Below, piece after piece: positions 1-9,095 of a stretch of 64,000 nucleotides of DNA. How positions within the stretch are numbered: the first letter of the stretch is position 1; each line of letters starts with the position of its first letter. The notes under the pieces were generated by a model. That model saw nothing but the letters and a program-made list of their open reading frames with translations. It ran no database searches and was not told where the DNA came from. The stretch is from the NCBI GenBank assembly GCA_964434165.1, contig CAYSUS010000004.1:70540-134539 (forward strand), written 5' to 3'. The translations under genes were made by a program, and so were the position numbers. The DNA is from CAYSUS01 sp964434165 (GTDB lineage: Bacteria > Planctomycetota > Planctomycetia > Pirellulales > Thermoguttaceae).

Positions 1-354
1 CTTCAGCCAGAACGAGAAGAAGTGCGGCTTGCCGGGGAAGCCCTTGATGTCGCCGGGCGATCGGACGATCGTCCCCTTTCGAGCGGGGAACCTGTAGTAG
101 TGCTTTCCCTGCGGGGCGTCGTCGGCCTTGACGATCTCGCCTCCGCCCAGGGCCCACCCCGGGGGGCGCTGGCCGTCGGGCTCGAAATCGGCCCCGGCCA
201 GCGGGATCGCCTCGGTCCTTTCCGGCACGGGGAAGCAAGCGCTCCCGATGCACTTCAGTCCCGGCTCCTCGGGCGGCCGGGTCTCCTCGGCCGCTGCGTC
301 CGGACTCGTCGTGGCGAAGAGGACGCATCCGAGAAGAAGCGTTCGCACGGTCAT
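1..354 (-). CDS. Secreted protein of unknown function, N-terminal part only
   Basis: The reverse strand from an ATG at 354 is open to the window edge (118 codons), so only the N-terminus is present. It starts with a hydrophobic stretch (TLLLGCVLFATT) ending near AAAEE, which reads as a signal peptide. A lipobox reading of LLGC is possible but weak. After about residue 45 the sequence (GADFEPDG, PPGWALGGGEIV) resembles the opening strands of a beta-sandwich or carbohydrate-binding module. That is a guess from texture only. The product is probably periplasmic or surface exposed. No function is assigned because the rest of the gene lies outside the window. Confidence 0.6.
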   Translation of the reverse strand, partial: MTVRTLLLGCVLFATTSPDAAAEETRPPEEPGLKCIGSACFPVPERTEAIPLAGADFEPDGQRPPGWALGGGEIVKADDAPQGKHYYRFPARKGTIVRSPGDIKGFPGKPHFFSFWLK

Positions 355-361
355 GGGGATT

Positions 362-460
362 TCTCCGAAGCTGCTGAAGTACGGGAGTACGTAGCACGAG
401 AGTACGGGAGTACGAAAGTACGTGCCAGACGACTCACCACTAACCACTCACCACGGGCCA
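362..460. repeat. Composite intergenic repeat with GTAC-rich direct repeats
   Basis: The 14-mer AGTACGGGAGTACG occurs perfectly at 378-391 and 401-414, with further AGTACG units beside it. It is followed at 430-453 by a CTCACCACTAACCACTCACC-type tract. The stretch is non-coding and of lower complexity than its surroundings. A related unit lies in the opposite orientation at about 55800-55895. It looks like a dispersed repeat rather than a regulatory site. Confidence 0.6.
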
Positions 461-468
461 TTCGCCGA

Positions 469-1107
469 TCACCGCCCCTTCATTCGCTTCGCCAGCCGGG
501 CGATGCGGTCGCCGAGGCGGCGGGCGGCCTCCAGCTCATGGTCGCCCACGCCCGGGTCGAGCGGCCCGGTCACGGCCGTGGAGCCGGCCTCGGCCCACTT
601 GTCGTCGCCCTCCTCGTCCTCGTAGAGCGGCCCGGCCACGACCATCCGGTTGTGGATCATGAACAGCAGGAGCGAGGCCACTACGTGCTCCTTGCCGCCG
701 GTGTGGCCGCCGGCCGTGGCAAAGGCTCCACCGACCTTGTCCGTCAGATCGACCTTCATCTTCCACGACCAGTCGTCGATGGCCGTCTTCATCCTACCCG
801 GGATGTTGGCGAAGTAGGTGGGGCATCCGAGGCAAATGCCGTCGGCCGCCACGAGATCGTCCTTGGTCACGTCCTGGACCTTCTTGAGCATCACCGACAC
901 GCCCGGCACGGTCTTCGCCCCTCGGGCCACGCCCTGGGCCATCTGCTCGGTCGTGCCGCGGAGCGTGTGGTACGCGACCAGGATGCGCACCTGGGGCTGC
1001 TCCGACTCCTCGCATCTGGCAGCGCGGGATGGAAAGCCGATCGCCATCAGGCCGGCTGTCAGCAGGGCCGGCAGAAACGGAACGCTCCGGAGCAGGACGC
1101 AAGACAT
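469..1107 (-). CDS. Exported flavodoxin-fold (WrbA-like) protein
   Basis: This 212-aa protein has a flavodoxin-like fold. It has an opening beta strand and phosphate loop (RILVAYHTLRGTTEQMA, about residues 40-56), the WrbA-type segment GCPTYFANIPGRMK, and the later FATAGGHTGGKE loop that contacts FMN and quinone in NAD(P)H:quinone oxidoreductases. Family members are about 200 aa and cytosolic. Here about 35 extra N-terminal residues form a hydrophobic signal peptide (PALLTAGLMAIGF, then SRAARCEE), so export is predicted. No twin-arginine motif is visible, which is odd for a cofactor protein. GAGGAG lies about 12 bases before the ATG. Redox function is inferred from the fold, and the physiological substrate is unknown. 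Confidence 0.8.
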   Translation of the reverse strand: MSCVLLRSVPFLPALLTAGLMAIGFPSRAARCEESEQPQVRILVAYHTLRGTTEQMAQGVARGAKTVPGVSVMLKKVQDVTKDDLVAADGICLGCPTYFANIPGRMKTAIDDWSWKMKVDLTDKVGGAFATAGGHTGGKEHVVASLLLFMIHNRMVVAGPLYEDEEGDDKWAEAGSTAVTGPLDPGVGDHELEAARRLGDRIARLAKRMKGR

Positions 1108-1180
1108 GGGCGGGGCTCCTCAGGTGGGGGAAGGCTGGTGCACTGTCACGGTCGGAAATCGGGGCTGGTCGGACGAATCG

Positions 1181-1244
1181 AAGCCCGAAGCGTGCGCGAG
1201 GGATGCCTCGGATGGTGGATCCGCCTCGCTGACGCTTCGGGCTT
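1181..1244. repeat. Palindromic dispersed repeat, family A (full copy)
   Basis: A left arm at 1181-1201 (AAGCCCGAAGCGTGCGCGAG plus G) pairs with a right arm at 1224-1244 (CCTCGCTGACGCTTCGGGCT plus T). The 21-nt arms match except at two adjacent positions, and 22 bases separate them. It is non-coding and lies upstream of the flavodoxin gene. Related units occur at 59821-59928 (full) and 47462-47482 (half), and a weak half-arm lies near 19685-19700. It resembles a REP-type element. Confidence 0.7.
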
Positions 1245-1403
1245 TGATGCCATGCGAAATCCCAAATCCAGACACTGACAGGGCACGAGTGGCGAGGTGA
1301 GCCGTGGGCGCGCGGGCGCCGGCGGGTGCGCGTAGTTTACTACGCTGGAGAGGCCGCCGCGACCACTGGCACGCCAAGAACGGATGTGTCGGCGCAAGGA
1401 CGC

Positions 1404-2789
<1,386 letters not shown>

Positions 2790-3044
2790 GGAGAACACTC
2801 CAAGGAGGGGACGACAGGAGTGTTCACATTGTAACCCGAGAATCAAAGCCGATCGGAGAGGGGTTCTCGGAGCGGCGGTCGCGCAAGAACGTGGAGAGCT
2901 CGCTGGCCGAGGGCCAGGTCGGCCGAGACGGGCGGGATGGGGGACTCGTGCGCTCCGAGCCGACGCGGCCCGGCCTTGGAATGGGGGGTACCCGGCGCGG
3001 AATGGGGGTTCGGGTCCGAAAAAAGTGCGCCTCAAGAAAAGCAA

Positions 3045-3097
3045 GCGTGCGTGAGCCGCGTCGGGGGACCTGACCGCGCGACGCGCCTCACGCACGC
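3045..3097. repeat. Strong interrupted hairpin between P-II and activator genes
   Basis: GCGTGCGTGAG (3045-3055) pairs perfectly with CTCACGCACGC (3087-3097). Inside it GCGTCG pairs with CGACGC, giving a stem of about 17 base pairs. No T-run follows on either strand, so it is not an ordinary terminator. The rest of the 2790-3192 gap holds nothing else I recognise. The arms resemble repeat family A (GCGTGCGCGAG), so it may be a divergent copy. It could also modulate read-through from glnB into the activator gene. Confidence 0.6.
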
Positions 3098-3192
3098 ACC
3101 AGACGAGCCGACCTCCTTTCTTGGAAAGCCACCTTGCTCGAGGGACGAAGGGATTGAAAGGAACCGAATCTGGCGAAAAAGGGGCGCATCGT

Positions 3193-3531
3193 CTAAATCG
3201 CGCAGGCGCTGCTCTCGCCCGTGCGAATCCGCACGATCTCCTCGAGGTTCGACACGAAGATCTTCCCGTCGCCGACCTGCCCCGTCTTGGCGGTTCGCGT
3301 GATCGTATCGACGACCCCGGGAAGGTCCTCGTCGGCAACGATGACCTCGATCTTGATTTTGGGGAGGAAATCCACCGTGTACTCGGTGCCGCGGTACATC
3401 TCGGTGTGGCCTCGCTGGCGCCCGAAACCGCGGACCTCCGTGACCGTCATTCCCTGGATACCCTGCTGGCTGAGGGCCTCTTTGACTTCTTCCAGCTTCA
3501 CGTGACGGATAATCGCTTCGATCTTCTTCAT
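3193..3531 (-). CDS. glnB: Nitrogen regulatory protein P-II
   Basis: This 112-aa P-II trimeric signal protein senses 2-oxoglutarate and ATP/ADP and controls nitrogen assimilation. It starts MKKIEAIIRHVKLEEVK. It keeps the first signature in the T-loop (RGTEYTVDFLPK) with Tyr51, the usual uridylylation site, and the second signature KTGQVGDGKIFV. The C-terminus RIRTGESSACAI is normal in length but atypical in its last residues. It could be called glnB or glnK, as no amtB is adjacent. A sigma-54 promoter lies 76-90 bases upstream, which suggests induction under nitrogen limitation. The next gene on the same strand is a sigma-54 activator. Confidence 0.97.
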   Translation of the reverse strand: MKKIEAIIRHVKLEEVKEALSQQGIQGMTVTEVRGFGRQRGHTEMYRGTEYTVDFLPKIKIEVIVADEDLPGVVDTITRTAKTGQVGDGKIFVSNLEEIVRIRTGESSACAI

Positions 3532-3606
3532 GCGAGGATCCCCGGACTCGGTGATGGCAAGGGGGCGGACTGGGTCTTGTCCAAGCGGCCCTCACGCCCT
3601 TCGTTG

Positions 3607-3621
3607 GCAAGATGCGTGCCA
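3607..3621 (-). promoter_or_regulatory. Sigma-54 promoter of the P-II gene
   Basis: Read on the minus strand this is TGGCAC-GCATC-TTGC, a full match to the sigma-54 consensus TGGCAC-N5-TTGC, with the invariant GG and GC ten bases apart. Transcription would start near 3596, leaving a leader of about 65 bases before the glnB ATG at 3531. Finding it in front of a P-II gene is biologically coherent. The remaining 3622-3962 stretch has no gene. Confidence 0.85.
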
Positions 3622-3674
3622 AGCCGGGTCGTGGGCGGGCCGATTCGCAGCGACACCGGACCTGCCGATGGCGG

Positions 3675-3687
3675 TGCGCCATGCGCA
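3675..3687. promoter_or_regulatory. Possible activator site upstream of the sigma-54 promoter
   Basis: TGCGC-CAT-GCGCA is a perfect short palindrome 54-80 bases upstream of the -24 element. Enhancer-binding proteins bind dyads in such positions. It is short and GC-rich, so chance cannot be excluded. It is proposed only because of its position. Confidence 0.25.
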
Positions 3688-3962
3688 ACTTGCGACGCTG
3701 CAACGGCTAAGAAGCACCGACCGCGTCGGCGGGAGGGAGGCGGGGCCTCATGCCACGCGGGCCGAGCGGGAGGTATTCTCGGGGGTTGCGGACCCGAAAA
3801 GGCCCTACGATGCCCGTCTTGCGGGCACGCGGGGCCTGTGATGCGCGCAGCCAAGCCCGGCGGTGTGGGCCATCCCGAAGCGGAGCCGGGACGGCAGGGC
3901 ACGGCTCGGATTGGGCAGGGCGGCTCCGCATGGGCGGATCGGCCCCGACTGCGCCAGACGGC

Positions 3963-4979
3963 TCAGTCCAGCTTGTGGTCCGAGGGCTTCACGCCCTGCT
4001 TATGCTTGCCGAATCCGATCGGGGTCGGGTCATACTCGCCCACGAGGTCCGCCGTGGCCTTGGCCGGTACCTCCATGTCCAGCAGCCAATAGACGGCGTT
4101 GACCAGGAGACGGCGGAACCCCTCGCTCTTCAGGTCGCCGGCGTGCCCCATGGTCGTGGTCACGATCTTCGAGGTCTTGCCCTCCTCGCCCTGGTAGGTC
4201 TTGACCCAGACGACCGGGGTGAGCTTCTTGTCCGGGTTGGGCTCGTCCTCCGGGTTCATGCCCTTGAGCACCTGGCCCATGATCACCGGCTTGGAGTCGC
4301 CGTGCAGGGTGGTCAGCCCGTACACGTCCGATGGCCCCCAGACGTCCTCCACGCCGCGGACCAGCGGATGGTCCTCCATGCCCTCGGCGATAAGGCCGCG
4401 CGTGCTCTCTACCTTGTGACGGCCGTAGTGGCTGACCCAGGTCTCGCCGAGCACCTGCCGGCCGTAGCCGCCCTTGAACTCCTCGTCCTTGTTGTTCCAG
4501 GTGTACTTGGCGTACGGGCTGTCCTTGTTCTTCTTGTAGAAAAACGGGTGCGTGGCCGTGCGCAGGGCGATGATCGGCCTGCCTGAGTTGGTGTACTCGA
4601 TGATCTTCTTCATCTGTTCGTCGGGCAGCTCGCGGAAGCGGGTGAAGAGAACCATCAGATCGGCCGTCTCCAGGGCATCGAGGCCCGGGATGTTGTTGAC
4701 CACGGTCGGCTCGATCTCGCCCGTCGCCGGGTTGACCGCGAACAGCACCGTGCACTTGAAGCCATGGTGCCTGGCGAGGATCTTGGCCAACTGCGGCATT
4801 CCCTCCTCGCTGCGGTATTCCTCATCGCCGGTGACGAACACGATGTGCTTGCCCTTGCCTGGGCCGTCCTTTCCTTCCATCACGACCCAGGGATCGTCCG
4901 CCAGGGCGGGGACCGCCAGGGCGGCGAAAAGGAACGAGGCAGCGAGACTTCCAGCGGCGGGGATCGTTCGTCGTCTCAT
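3963..4979 (-). CDS. Secreted ThuA-domain protein
   Basis: This 338-aa protein starts with a signal peptide (ASFLFAALAVPALA) and continues with a ThuA-like, class I amidotransferase-like fold. Visible segments are KHIVFVTGDEEYRSEE, then ADLMVLFTRFRELPDEQ and GRPIIALRTATHPF. This is the planctomycete version, in which a glutamine-amidotransferase-like fold is exported and often found with sugar or heme-type domains. The C-terminal part (VWVKTYQGEEGKTSKI, MGHAGDLKSEGFRRLL) is typical of these paralogues. The ATG at 4979 is chosen because it starts the signal peptide. The enzymatic role is unproven. ThuA itself is linked to trehalose use, but that does not transfer safely to these paralogues. 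Confidence 0.88.
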   Translation of the reverse strand: MRRRTIPAAGSLAASFLFAALAVPALADDPWVVMEGKDGPGKGKHIVFVTGDEEYRSEEGMPQLAKILARHHGFKCTVLFAVNPATGEIEPTVVNNIPGLDALETADLMVLFTRFRELPDEQMKKIIEYTNSGRPIIALRTATHPFFYKKNKDSPYAKYTWNNKDEEFKGGYGRQVLGETWVSHYGRHKVESTRGLIAEGMEDHPLVRGVEDVWGPSDVYGLTTLHGDSKPVIMGQVLKGMNPEDEPNPDKKLTPVVWVKTYQGEEGKTSKIVTTTMGHAGDLKSEGFRRLLVNAVYWLLDMEVPAKATADLVGEYDPTPIGFGKHKQGVKPSDHKLD

Positions 4980-5272
4980 GGCGGCGGCTCCTCGAAGAGC
5001 GGGGCGTGCGCGGAGGGTGGGTCCAGGATGATCCCCTAGTCTATCGCGCGGCCAGAGCGGATTCCATTCTGCCGAACCCCCTCGTTCAGGGAGGATGAAT
5101 GGCACCTGGTCTCGTAACGCGGTTGCTCACGGGCGCACCGCAGGCCAGCGGGCTCAAGAAGAGAGGGGGCTGCGCGGACCGACGCGCGCAGCGGGCGTTT
5201 TCCGGGCCGCGGGGCACCGACTCGCCGCGCGAAACGGCGCGAAGGTGCATTTGGCGGTGCGGCCGCCGCGAT

Positions 5273-5509
5273 CTACTTCCGATAGCCCAGCGACTTCATC
5301 ACGTCGAGCATCTCCTCGTACGTAATGAAACGGCGGCGGTGGCGGAGCTTGTAGGCGTCGATGGCCTGGGCCAGCTCGCGGGCATCCGGCGACAGCTCGT
5401 CATGGCTGTTGGTGAACTGGCGCCGCTCGACGCCGGGCGCGCCGACTTGGGGATCGTAGGTTCGCCGATCGATGAACGCCGATTCGGAGGTCTGGAAGGT
5501 CGCCGGCAT
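5273..5509 (-). CDS. Small conserved-type protein of unknown function
   Basis: This 78-aa protein has an unstructured N-terminal half (ERRQFTNSHDELSPDARE) and an amphipathic helical C-terminal half (AQAIDAYKLRHRRRFITYE, then EMLDVMKSLGYRK). The C-terminal pattern is one I associate with small planctomycete proteins of unknown role. Basic residues KLRHRRRF could bind nucleic acid or ribosomes, which is a guess. There is no signal peptide. It stands alone between a ThuA gene and a TPR lipoprotein gene on the same strand. The codon pattern and protein-like texture favour a real gene. Confidence 0.7.
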   Translation of the reverse strand: MPATFQTSESAFIDRRTYDPQVGAPGVERRQFTNSHDELSPDARELAQAIDAYKLRHRRRFITYEEMLDVMKSLGYRK

Positions 5510-5732
5510 CGGGCTGGTCCTCGCGAGCTGTTGGGAGGATACGAAACGCGGGTCCCGTATCCAAATCTAGCCCGCGTTGGACGGGGATCGGCGGTGCCGC
5601 AGGCAAGTTCCGCCCGGGAGCTGCGGGCCCCGGGCGCCTCGCCGCCCGCGGGGCCAGAAGGATGCGCCGCTTGCGCCGATTGTGCGGGGCCACTTCCGCT
5701 GCGGAGTCGCTTCGGAGCCGAATCAAGGTGGG

Positions 5733-6632
5733 CTACCGCTGCACCGTCTGCGGAGGCCGGGCGAAGCGGTGGATGCGGGCGAGGATCTCTCGACTGGCCG
5801 CATGTTGGGGGTCGAGGTCGAGGGCGTGGCGCGCCGCGGCCGCGGCCAGTTCGGGGCGCCCGGCCGCCAACTCCGCCTGACTGAGCCGGTAGAGGATCTC
5901 CGCACTGGGCCGATCGCGGCTCGCGGCCAGGGCAAGCTTCTCCGCCGCGTCGGTGTTGCGGCCGAGGGCCAGGCAGGCCAGCCCTTCGAGATAGAGCACC
6001 TGCTGCGGCTCCTCGCCGGGGGCGTAGGTGTCGGACAGGCGGTGCAGCGTGGCCAGGGCCCGTTGCGGCCGGTTGAGCTCCCGATAGACTTCGGCCACCT
6101 CGAGCAGGATGCCCTGGTCGTCGGGGGCTCCGCCAAGTGCCCGATGAAAGTCGGCCAGCGCCGCGCGGTAATCCCCCACGGCCCGCGCAATGCGGCCGCG
6201 AACCACCCAGGCGGGAACGAGCTTCGGGTCCAGGTCGATGGCATCTTCGGCGTACTTGCGCGCCGGGGCGATGCGCCCGCTCTGGAGCTGCATCTCGGCC
6301 ATGCGCACCAGCAGGGCGCCGTCGCCCGGGGCCAGCTTGAGGGCGTCGTCCAACTGGGCGATCGCTTCAGCGCGGGCCCCGCGCTGCCAGAGGGCCTCGG
6401 CGTAGTGCCTTCGCGCGTCGGGATCTTCGGGACAGGACTTGACCGCCCGGCCCAATAGCTTCTCCGCCTCGTCCCAGCGGGACCGCTCCAGCGCGGCCAC
6501 GCCCCGCCGCGAGAGCTGGCGCGAGGCGGCCAGCGACTCGGGCACGGCCCCGCCCCTTCCGGGCAGTTGGCACCCCGGCATGGTCAGCCACGTCGCCAGG
6601 AGAAAGGCGGCGAGGAGACATCGGCTGGACAT
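5733..6632 (-). CDS. TPR-repeat lipoprotein
   Basis: This 299-aa protein has a lipoprotein signal (LLATWLTMPGC, Cys at about residue 21) and then at least six degenerate tetratricopeptide repeats. Examples are AALERSRWDEAEKLLGRA, HYAEALWQRGARAEAIAQ and RGRIARAVGDYRAALADF. TPR arrays form helical scaffolds for protein-protein contact. Being lipid-anchored, it would act in the periplasm or on the outer membrane. The ATG at 6632 begins the signal peptide. It may be a BamD/PilF-like assembly factor, but no diagnostic motif fixes this. Confidence 0.85.
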   Translation of the reverse strand: MSSRCLLAAFLLATWLTMPGCQLPGRGGAVPESLAASRQLSRRGVAALERSRWDEAEKLLGRAVKSCPEDPDARRHYAEALWQRGARAEAIAQLDDALKLAPGDGALLVRMAEMQLQSGRIAPARKYAEDAIDLDPKLVPAWVVRGRIARAVGDYRAALADFHRALGGAPDDQGILLEVAEVYRELNRPQRALATLHRLSDTYAPGEEPQQVLYLEGLACLALGRNTDAAEKLALAASRDRPSAEILYRLSQAELAAGRPELAAAAARHALDLDPQHAASREILARIHRFARPPQTVQR

Positions 6633-6952
6633 GACTGGACGACGCCCCCGGGGCAATCCGAGACGGACCTCGGTCAGGGAAAAAGCGTGGTCTGCGCGAA
6701 CTGGGAGAGGCATGGTAGCAGATCCACGGCAATCGGGCCATCCTGATCTTCGGCGTTCAGGGCCCAGCAGCACGGCGGGCCGTTCCGCAAGACCACGGCG
6801 CTTCGAAGCCGACTCCGCCGAATCTGCAGCGCGAGCCGGACCGAGATCCGTTCCCCCGCCGGGGCATCTTTCTCATCCTGCCCGGCGTGATACCATGATC
6901 AGGTGCGCCCAATGATTACCCGGAGTTCTCACCCTGCGATGTGCTGACCGTC

Positions 6953-7405
6953 ATGCCCGCCGAGTACCGAGGCCCCGGAATCCGTTTCGACTACCCCGAG
7001 AACTGGTCCTTGGAGGATGAGCGCGAGCCGGGAGGACGTGGTGGGGGGGTGACGGTGGTCAGTCCAGGCGGAGCGTTCTGGTCGGTGGCATGTCACGCAC
7101 GCGAAACGGGACCGCTTCAGCTTGCCGACGCGGCCGTATCGGCCATGCAGGAGGAATACGAAGGTCTGGAAATCGAGGAAGCCCGCGAGACGGTCGCCGG
7201 CCACGAGTTGATCGGCTACGACCTGGGGTTCTTCTTCCTGGACATGACCAACACGGCGAAGATACGAACGCTGCGCACGCGCTATGGGACCTACGCGTTC
7301 TTCTACCAGGGGGAGGATCGGGAGTTCGAGCGGCTGGAGATGGTGTTTCAGGCGATGACGACCAGTTTGCTCGCGCACCTGGAATCGCCTCATCTCTGGG
7401 ACTGA
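6953..7405 (+). CDS. Conserved hypothetical protein, single-domain alpha/beta
   Basis: This protein of about 150 aa begins PAEYRGPGIRFDYPENWSLE, a pattern seen in DcrB/PsbP-like folds where an N-terminal strand carries 'FxYPxxW'. It continues with VTVVSPGGAFWSVACH and TAKIRTLRTRYGTYAFFYQ, and ends in a helix. It lacks a signal peptide. ATG 6953 is preferred over ATG 6941 because the domain begins there. Neither has a strong Shine-Dalgarno sequence. It may be a cytosolic member of a planctomycete family. No function can be stated. Confidence 0.75.
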   Translation: MPAEYRGPGIRFDYPENWSLEDEREPGGRGGGVTVVSPGGAFWSVACHARETGPLQLADAAVSAMQEEYEGLEIEEARETVAGHELIGYDLGFFFLDMTNTAKIRTLRTRYGTYAFFYQGEDREFERLEMVFQAMTTSLLAHLESPHLWD

Positions 7406-7556
7406 AGTGCCGAGCACCGTTGCGGGGAATTGTAAGCCTTACAAGACCCCTCGCCCGGCGCCGGAGCGAGCGGCGAGAAGCCGCCCTGGCGCAACCCTTT
7501 GCTGCAGGGCGACTTGTGGATTGGGGGGCAAGCTCTCGGCCTGAACGGTGATTGGT

Positions 7557-7571
7557 TGGCACGTCGGCTGC
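7557..7571 (+). promoter_or_regulatory. Sigma-54-like promoter
   Basis: TGGCAC-GTCGG-CTGC has the invariant GG (7558-7559) and GC (7570-7571) exactly ten bases apart. It departs from consensus only in the first base of the -12 box. It sits in a 600-base stretch with no protein gene. A start near 7583 would give a transcript that runs into the terminator at 7771-7813. Confidence 0.5.
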
Positions 7572-7582
7572 TGTTGAGGTGA

Positions 7583-7813
7583 CTTGGAAAGCGACTTCCC
7601 GCAGACCCGCTGGGGCGCCGGGCTTTCCCGCGAGCCCGGCCCCCACCGCTGAACGACCGAAGGATGTTGGATGCGAAGCCTCTGGAAGCGGACCGTGGAT
7701 CTTAGGTAGGCAAGGCGCCTTGATCGGCGACTGGACGGCCCGTCACGGGATAGCCAGGTTTTCACGGTCGAAGGGCTCGGTCGGCTGCCCGCACAGCCAA
7801 CCGAGCCCTTTTT
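7583..7813 (+). ncRNA. Candidate small RNA (about 230 nt) ending at a strong terminator
   Basis: No plausible protein is encoded here, yet the stretch lies between a sigma-54-like promoter and a near-perfect intrinsic terminator. Internal hairpins are visible, for example CCGGGCT with AGCCCGG at about 7620-7642. I could not match it to RNase P RNA, tmRNA, SRP RNA or 6S RNA. The 5' end is inferred from the promoter. Alternatively the terminator ends the mRNA of the 6953 gene, about 370 bases away. Confidence 0.35.
7771..7813 (+). terminator. Intrinsic terminator
   Basis: GGGCTCGGTCGGCTG (7773-7787) pairs with CAGCCAACCGAGCCC (7794-7808) around a six-base loop and is followed by TTTTT. One mismatch interrupts a 15-pair stem. 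It works on the plus strand only, because there is no T-run on the other side. Confidence 0.88.
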
Positions 7814-7923
7814 CACTTCTTGACTTCCTGTTTCGCGGTTCTTGCGGCGCGGGTGTCTTTATTGCCCGAAAAGCTACGCTTTCCCTGGAGCTTGGCTTGG
7901 TCGCCCATGCTGGCAGGCGCACC

Positions 7924-7953
7924 TTGAGACCTGAGCGGAGTATTCGATATAAT
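7924..7953 (+). promoter_or_regulatory. Sigma-70 promoter for the winged-helix gene
   Basis: TTGAGA (7924-7929), an 18-base spacer, and a perfect TATAAT (7948-7953) give a clear housekeeping promoter. Transcription should begin near 7960, about 50 bases ahead of the ATG at 8011. It is one of the best -35/-10 pairs I noticed in this GC-rich window. Confidence 0.75.
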
Positions 7954-8010
7954 CCGCGCAGTCTAGGATTCCCCGGAAAGAGCGCCCGGGCAACCCAGGA
8001 GGTGGAGTTG

Positions 8011-8235
8011 ATGGCATCGGCATCTTCCGTTCCGATCGTGGTCCATATCGGCCAGACGGCGGGAGTGGTCTGGCAGGTTCTCAGCGACAAGGGCCCGCTG
8101 AGCATGGCGAGACTGGTCAAAGCCGTGGGCGAGCCGCGCGATGCCGTCATGCAGGCCATCGGCTGGCTCGCACGCGAGGACAAAGTCTGGATCGAGGACG
8201 AGGGCCGCAGCCGCGTCATCTCGCTGAAGGCGTAG
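8011..8235 (+). CDS. Small winged-helix DNA-binding protein
   Basis: This 74-aa protein consists of a single winged helix-turn-helix domain of the PF10771 type. The visible pattern is IGQTAGVVWQVLSDKGPLSM, then LVKAVGEPRDAVMQAIGWLA and a wing KVWIEDEGRSRVISL. Family members are stand-alone putative regulators of unknown target. The start is fixed by a perfect AGGAGG eight bases upstream. It has its own sigma-70 promoter. DNA binding is inferred from the fold. Confidence 0.85.
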   Translation: MASASSVPIVVHIGQTAGVVWQVLSDKGPLSMARLVKAVGEPRDAVMQAIGWLAREDKVWIEDEGRSRVISLKA

Positions 8236-8246
8236 TCCCGCTCGCC

Positions 8247-8705
8247 TCAAGGAGAGGACCGCGACGCCTCGGCGTCCGGCAGGGCCCGCGGGGTGCGTGC
8301 GGCGGGCGAGGATCGGCTCTTCTTCTTCGCCCGCTTGGCCTCGGCTTCCGCGCGCAGTCGCTCCACTTCCGCGCGCTGCTCCGCCGTGAGCACGGTGGCC
8401 ACCTTGGCGTCGCGCTCCTGGACGAGTGCCTCGAGCTGGGCCTTCAGGGCATCGATCCTGGGCTTGTACTCGGCCTGGATGGCGTAGATCTCCTCCCGCT
8501 GCTGGTCGTCAACCACGTGCCGGTAGAAGTTGGGCAGCCGCCCGCGGGGCTCGGCCCGCTCCTTGGACGCCGCGCTGGGGGCTTTCGGGGCCGGCGCGGT
8601 CGATCCTTCCTCGCACAGGCCCCGGACACCCAAGGCGAGGGCGGCCGCCGCGCAAAGGAGCACCCTAGTGGACCAGGACGATCGGAATCGGACTCGCTGC
8701 GACAT
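8247..8705 (-). CDS. Secreted coiled-coil protein, Spy/CpxP-like texture
   Basis: This 152-aa protein has a signal peptide (RVLLCAAAALALGVRGLC), then a Pro/Ala linker and the segment LPNFYRHVVDDQQREEIY. A long charged helix follows (LKAQLEALVQERDAKVATVL, then TAEQRAEVERLRAEAEAK). Helical LTAEQ-type repeats are reminiscent of periplasmic CpxP/Spy-like chaperones, but the LTxxQ motifs are not clear enough for assignment. The C-terminal tail is basic and Ser-rich. The ATG at 8705 begins the signal peptide. Probably periplasmic. Confidence 0.7.
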   Translation of the reverse strand: MSQRVRFRSSWSTRVLLCAAAALALGVRGLCEEGSTAPAPKAPSAASKERAEPRGRLPNFYRHVVDDQQREEIYAIQAEYKPRIDALKAQLEALVQERDAKVATVLTAEQRAEVERLRAEAEAKRAKKKSRSSPAARTPRALPDAEASRSSP

Positions 8706-8829
8706 GGCGTTTCTCCTGAAGCGAACACGTGTCAAAACACCCGGCATAGCGGCCGGCTTCGCGACCCATCATACGGGGTGCTCGCACGTGATGACATCAC
8801 CCCAGAACCAGAATTGCCCCGAAATGTGG

Positions 8830-8880
8830 AAAACCCCGGATCACGGAAATCCCCTCAAGAGAGGAGTGCGGCGGGGTTTT
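8830..8880. repeat. Inverted repeat flanked by A- and T-runs
   Basis: AAAACCCCG (8830-8838) pairs perfectly with CGGGGTTTT (8872-8880) around a 33-base loop. T-runs would follow the stem on either strand, but no gene ends nearby on either side. It lies between divergent genes, so termination of convergent transcripts is not expected. It may be a leader hairpin of the 9096 gene. Confidence 0.35.
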
Positions 8881-9095
8881 TCGTGATATACTTGCTCAAC
8901 GCCGACCGGGCGGGGCGGATCGGCGCAGGCTGCTGCCACCAGGGGGCTCCGATCGTTGGAAACGGTTGCCAGAAGAAGGTTTTCGGCGTAGCCTGGATGG
9001 ATCGAAAGGAAGCGGGAATCTCCCGCATGGGGCCGTTCGGCCAAGGCACGGGTCCAAACGCTCACTACACACCACCACCTGGAGGGGATTGTTCG

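Noticed and set aside
7583..7813. RNase P RNA, tmRNA, SRP RNA or 6S RNA in the terminated gap
   Set aside because: None of the conserved core sequences of these RNAs could be found by eye on either strand.
8830..8880. Inverted repeat with T-run as a terminator
   Set aside because: No gene ends nearby on either strand, so a terminator role lacks context. Listed only as an inverted repeat.
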